From positions 1 to 64,000 of the forward strand of contig MWEF01000001.1 of assembly GCA_002070905.1 (NCBI GenBank): 64,000 nt of DNA, read 5' to 3'. Below, piece by piece: positions 61,967 through 64,000 of the stretch. A program made the position numbers and the translations under genes. The notes beneath the pieces were generated by a model. That model was given only the letters and a program-made list of their open reading frames with translations. It had not been told where the DNA came from and made no database searches. Origin of the DNA: Tenericutes bacterium ADurb.Bin087 (GTDB lineage: Bacteria; Bacillota_I; Bacilli_A; RFN20; CAG-826). How positions within the stretch are numbered: the stretch's first letter is position 1; each line of letters opens with the position of its first letter.

Positions 61967-63519
61967 TGAAAAAACATCGTGATAAAGAAGTAGTCATCAA
62001 AGTTGAAGACTTATCGATTTCTTTTAGCACTGACCACGGCCGCTTGCACGCTGTGCGGGGTGTGAGTTTTGAACTCTACCGCGGAGAAGTACTAGCGATT
62101 GTTGGTGAATCTGGTTCTGGTAAAAGTGTGTCCGCGAAAACAATTATGGGTATTTTAGCGCCTAACGGTCGTGTTGAAGGTGGGCGGATAATGTATGGTG
62201 GTGAAGACTTAACAAAAGTTAGTGAAGAAGAATTCCACCGTATTCGTGGTAAAAAAATTGGGATGATTTTCCAAGATCCATTGTCTAGTTTAAACCCAAT
62301 TATGCGGATTGGTAAGCAAATTACCGAAGCGATTATTATTAATGGCAATAAACTTAAATTAATGTATGAAGATTTAATTTATGAAGATAATGTCGCCTAC
62401 CGTAATGCGCTAACGAAGGCGCGTGGCGAAATTGATACGAGTGCCTTTCAACTTCGTAACTTAAAAATTGAAAACAAATATAAAGCACGCGCAATTCGTG
62501 AAGATAAATCATTAACTGGTGCTGATAAACGCGCTAAACTTGATGAATTAATCGAACAAATTAAAGCAGCCGATATGGAACATCGGGCACTGACAAAACG
62601 CATTAAAGCTGAATATAAACCCATTTTAGCGGAACTTAAAGCCAAACTTAAAGTTGCGCAAAAAAAGGCTAAAGCGGAAGTTAAAGCTTATCACAATGAG
62701 TTGAAAGCCGAATACAAAAAAGAACGTGATGCGTTACGCGCGGAATATAAAGCAACTAAAAACGTTGAACGGCGCAAAGAGTTGCGCGCAAGTTTAAAAA
62801 AGGCGCGGCTTGACTATGTTGATAAAACACGGGTCACTAGACAAGTTGCCCATGACATGGCAGTAAAAGTTATGGAAGAAGTCGGCATTCCTAACGCTGC
62901 TCGTCGTTTCCGCCAATATCCATTTGAATTTAGTGGTGGGATGCGGCAACGAATTGTTATCGCTATTGCCCTTATTCAAAATCCCGATATTTTAATTTGT
63001 GACGAACCAACAACGGCGCTTGACGTGACAATTCAAGCACAAATCTTAGAATTATTATTACGGCTCAAGCATGAACGGCAATTATCAATTATCTTTATTA
63101 CACACGACCTTGGCGTTGTTGCAAATATGGCTGATCGTGTTGCGGTGATGTACGCAGGACGAATTGTCGAATATGGTAAAGTCGAAGAAATATTCTATAA
63201 CCCCAAACATCCTTATACGTGGGCTTTACTCTCAAGTATTCCTGACGTTGATACAAAAGAGCGGCTTGAAGCAATTCCGGGGACCCCACCAAACATGGTC
63301 TACCCGCCAAAAGGCGACGCTTTTGCGCCGCGGTCAAAATATGCGATGGCCGTTGACTTTATTGAAGAACCACCGTATTTCCAAGTGAGTGAAACTCATT
63401 TTGCCAGAACGTGGTTACTTGATCCACGCGCGCCGAAAGTTGAAATGCCTAAAATTGTTTCGGAACGAATTCGGATTTCACTTGAAAGAGCGGGGAAAGG
63501 AGGCGAGTTTAATGGTTAA
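61966..63519 (+). CDS. oppD: Oligopeptide ABC transporter ATPase OppD with coiled-coil insertion
   Basis: 517 aa (usual 330-360). Walker A GESGSGKS (47-54), Q-loop FQDPLSSLNP (102-111), then an insertion ~127-295 full of K, E, R and A, highly charged and coiled-coil-like. Canonical ATPase resumes with FSGGMRQRI (322-330), Walker B ILICDEPTTALD and H-loop ITHD. The C-terminal oligopeptide domain (YNPKHPYTWALLSSIP) is present but the usual Cys cluster is altered. Overlaps oppF by 8 bp. Confidence 0.9.
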   Translation: MKKHRDKEVVIKVEDLSISFSTDHGRLHAVRGVSFELYRGEVLAIVGESGSGKSVSAKTIMGILAPNGRVEGGRIMYGGEDLTKVSEEEFHRIRGKKIGMIFQDPLSSLNPIMRIGKQITEAIIINGNKLKLMYEDLIYEDNVAYRNALTKARGEIDTSAFQLRNLKIENKYKARAIREDKSLTGADKRAKLDELIEQIKAADMEHRALTKRIKAEYKPILAELKAKLKVAQKKAKAEVKAYHNELKAEYKKERDALRAEYKATKNVERRKELRASLKKARLDYVDKTRVTRQVAHDMAVKVMEEVGIPNAARRFRQYPFEFSGGMRQRIVIAIALIQNPDILICDEPTTALDVTIQAQILELLLRLKHERQLSIIFITHDLGVVANMADRVAVMYAGRIVEYGKVEEIFYNPKHPYTWALLSSIPDVDTKERLEAIPGTPPNMVYPPKGDAFAPRSKYAMAVDFIEEPPYFQVSETHFARTWLLDPRAPKVEMPKIVSERIRISLERAGKGGEFNG

Positions 63520-64000
63520 AAAACAACAACGGCGCCAAGTAACTTTTAAACAAGAACTTGTCGATCAAGACATTATTCTTAGTGTCCGTCATTTAAAACA
63601 ATTCTTCACTTCAGGGCGCGGCGCAAATAAACTGCGCACAAAAGCGGTCCATGACATATCTTTTGACATTAAAAAAGGTGAAGTCTTTGGCTTAGTCGGT
63701 GAATCAAGCTGTGGTAAAACAACAACGGGCCGCTCAATTATTAAACTATATGATGTAACAAGCGGTAGTGTCTATTTTAAGGGCTATCGTATTAATGCTG
63801 GTTCACGCTGGAATGAAAAAGAAATTAAATGGAAAACAATTCGCACTAATCGGGAAATTAAACGCTTGAAAAAAGTGTTAAAAGCCGATATTAAACAAGA
63901 AAAACTTGCGCTTAAGCAAAAGATTAAAGAAGCTGAACTTGATATTTTAGCCAAAAGCAATCCTGAACTTGCGGCGGCCAAACGTGAACTTGCCGCGCTT
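63512..64000 (+). CDS. oppF: Oligopeptide ABC transporter ATPase OppF (partial, runs off the window)
   Basis: First 163 residues, open to the edge. Starts with an ATPase strand LSVRHLKQFF; Walker A is GESSCGKT (63-70), where OppF normally has GESGCGKS. After ~residue 95 a charged helical stretch begins (WKTIRTNREIKRLKKVLKADIKQEK...), parallel to the insertion in OppD. GGAGGCGAG lies inside oppD as ribosome site. The remainder is outside the window. Confidence 0.85.
   Translation, partial: MVKKQQRRQVTFKQELVDQDIILSVRHLKQFFTSGRGANKLRTKAVHDISFDIKKGEVFGLVGESSCGKTTTGRSIIKLYDVTSGSVYFKGYRINAGSRWNEKEIKWKTIRTNREIKRLKKVLKADIKQEKLALKQKIKEAELDILAKSNPELAAAKRELAAL

Noticed and set aside
61966-63519. OppD insertion as an intein or frameshift artefact
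   Set aside because: The frame is continuous, no intein end motifs (Cys/Ser start, HN end) are seen, and OppF shows a similar charged stretch.
63512-64000. oppF as a truncated pseudogene
   Set aside because: The frame is open to the last base of the window; the cut is the window edge, not a stop.

Overview
The window is low-GC bacterial chromosome with Bacillota-type gene content: Spx, RNase J, YlbF, CdaA, PgcA-like sugar mutase, DUF1846, YitT and an archaeal-type ProRS. UGA works as a stop codon, because several ATGA start/stop overlaps (rsmD-coaD, the oxidoreductase/F420-ligase pair, trpS/HAD) need it, so this is not a Mycoplasma/Spiroplasma genome. The best guess is a Bacilli lineage near Acholeplasma, Izemoplasma or Erysipelotrichia; the exact taxon cannot be settled from this sequence. 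No rRNA, CRISPR array, prophage or intact insertion sequence is seen.

Layout. 1-551: no gene, possible element remnant, terminator. 552-2604: GH13 glucosidase, tRNA-Leu, pgsA. 2653-5750 (minus): 7TM sensor plus a GGDEF-EAL gene broken by three frameshifts. 5998-13699: an iron locus of feoA-feoA-feoB-Cys-rich protein, a DtxR-type repressor, and a CydDC-like exporter with a DUF454 protein; both operons carry paired GTTAGC-N4-GCTAAC boxes. 13818-16952: acyl-ACP thioesterase, ZIP transporter, tRNA-Arg, SASA esterase, nicotinamidase, tRNA-Ser. 17051-20369: degenerate GGDEF-EAL protein with proS, tRNA-Ser. 20643-22813: a frameshifted HELHH-motif gene, a minus-strand ncRNA (6S candidate) and a frameshifted diguanylate cyclase. 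22836-29487: TIM-barrel isomerase, cdaA-glmM, frameshifted mgtE, thioredoxin-like protein, YitT. 29553-39844: MacB-like transporter, CDF exporter, salvage cluster upp-prs-DUF1846-hpt, and an F420-ligase-like/FAD oxidoreductase pair. 40018-53553: mostly housekeeping genes (tRNA-Ser, rluD-like, sugar mutase, trpS, spx, CYTH, nadK, EIIB-like, maf, rnjA, def, ylbF-rsmD-coaD, pgeF, NUDIX). 53619-56094: deoD with two membrane proteins. 56319-64000: an oligopeptide transporter operon oppABCDF whose C, D and F subunits carry large insertions; oppF runs off the window.

Themes. (1) An iron regulon can be read directly from shared operators. (2) Cyclic-di-GMP genes are decayed or degenerate in three separate places, whereas the c-di-AMP synthase is intact. 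(3) At least five or six genes have a -10 box placed so that transcription would start at, or within 3 nt of, the start codon with no Shine-Dalgarno, suggesting leaderless mRNAs. (4) The oligopeptide importer is heavily remodelled. All family assignments come from reading motifs and remembered family features; no database search was run.
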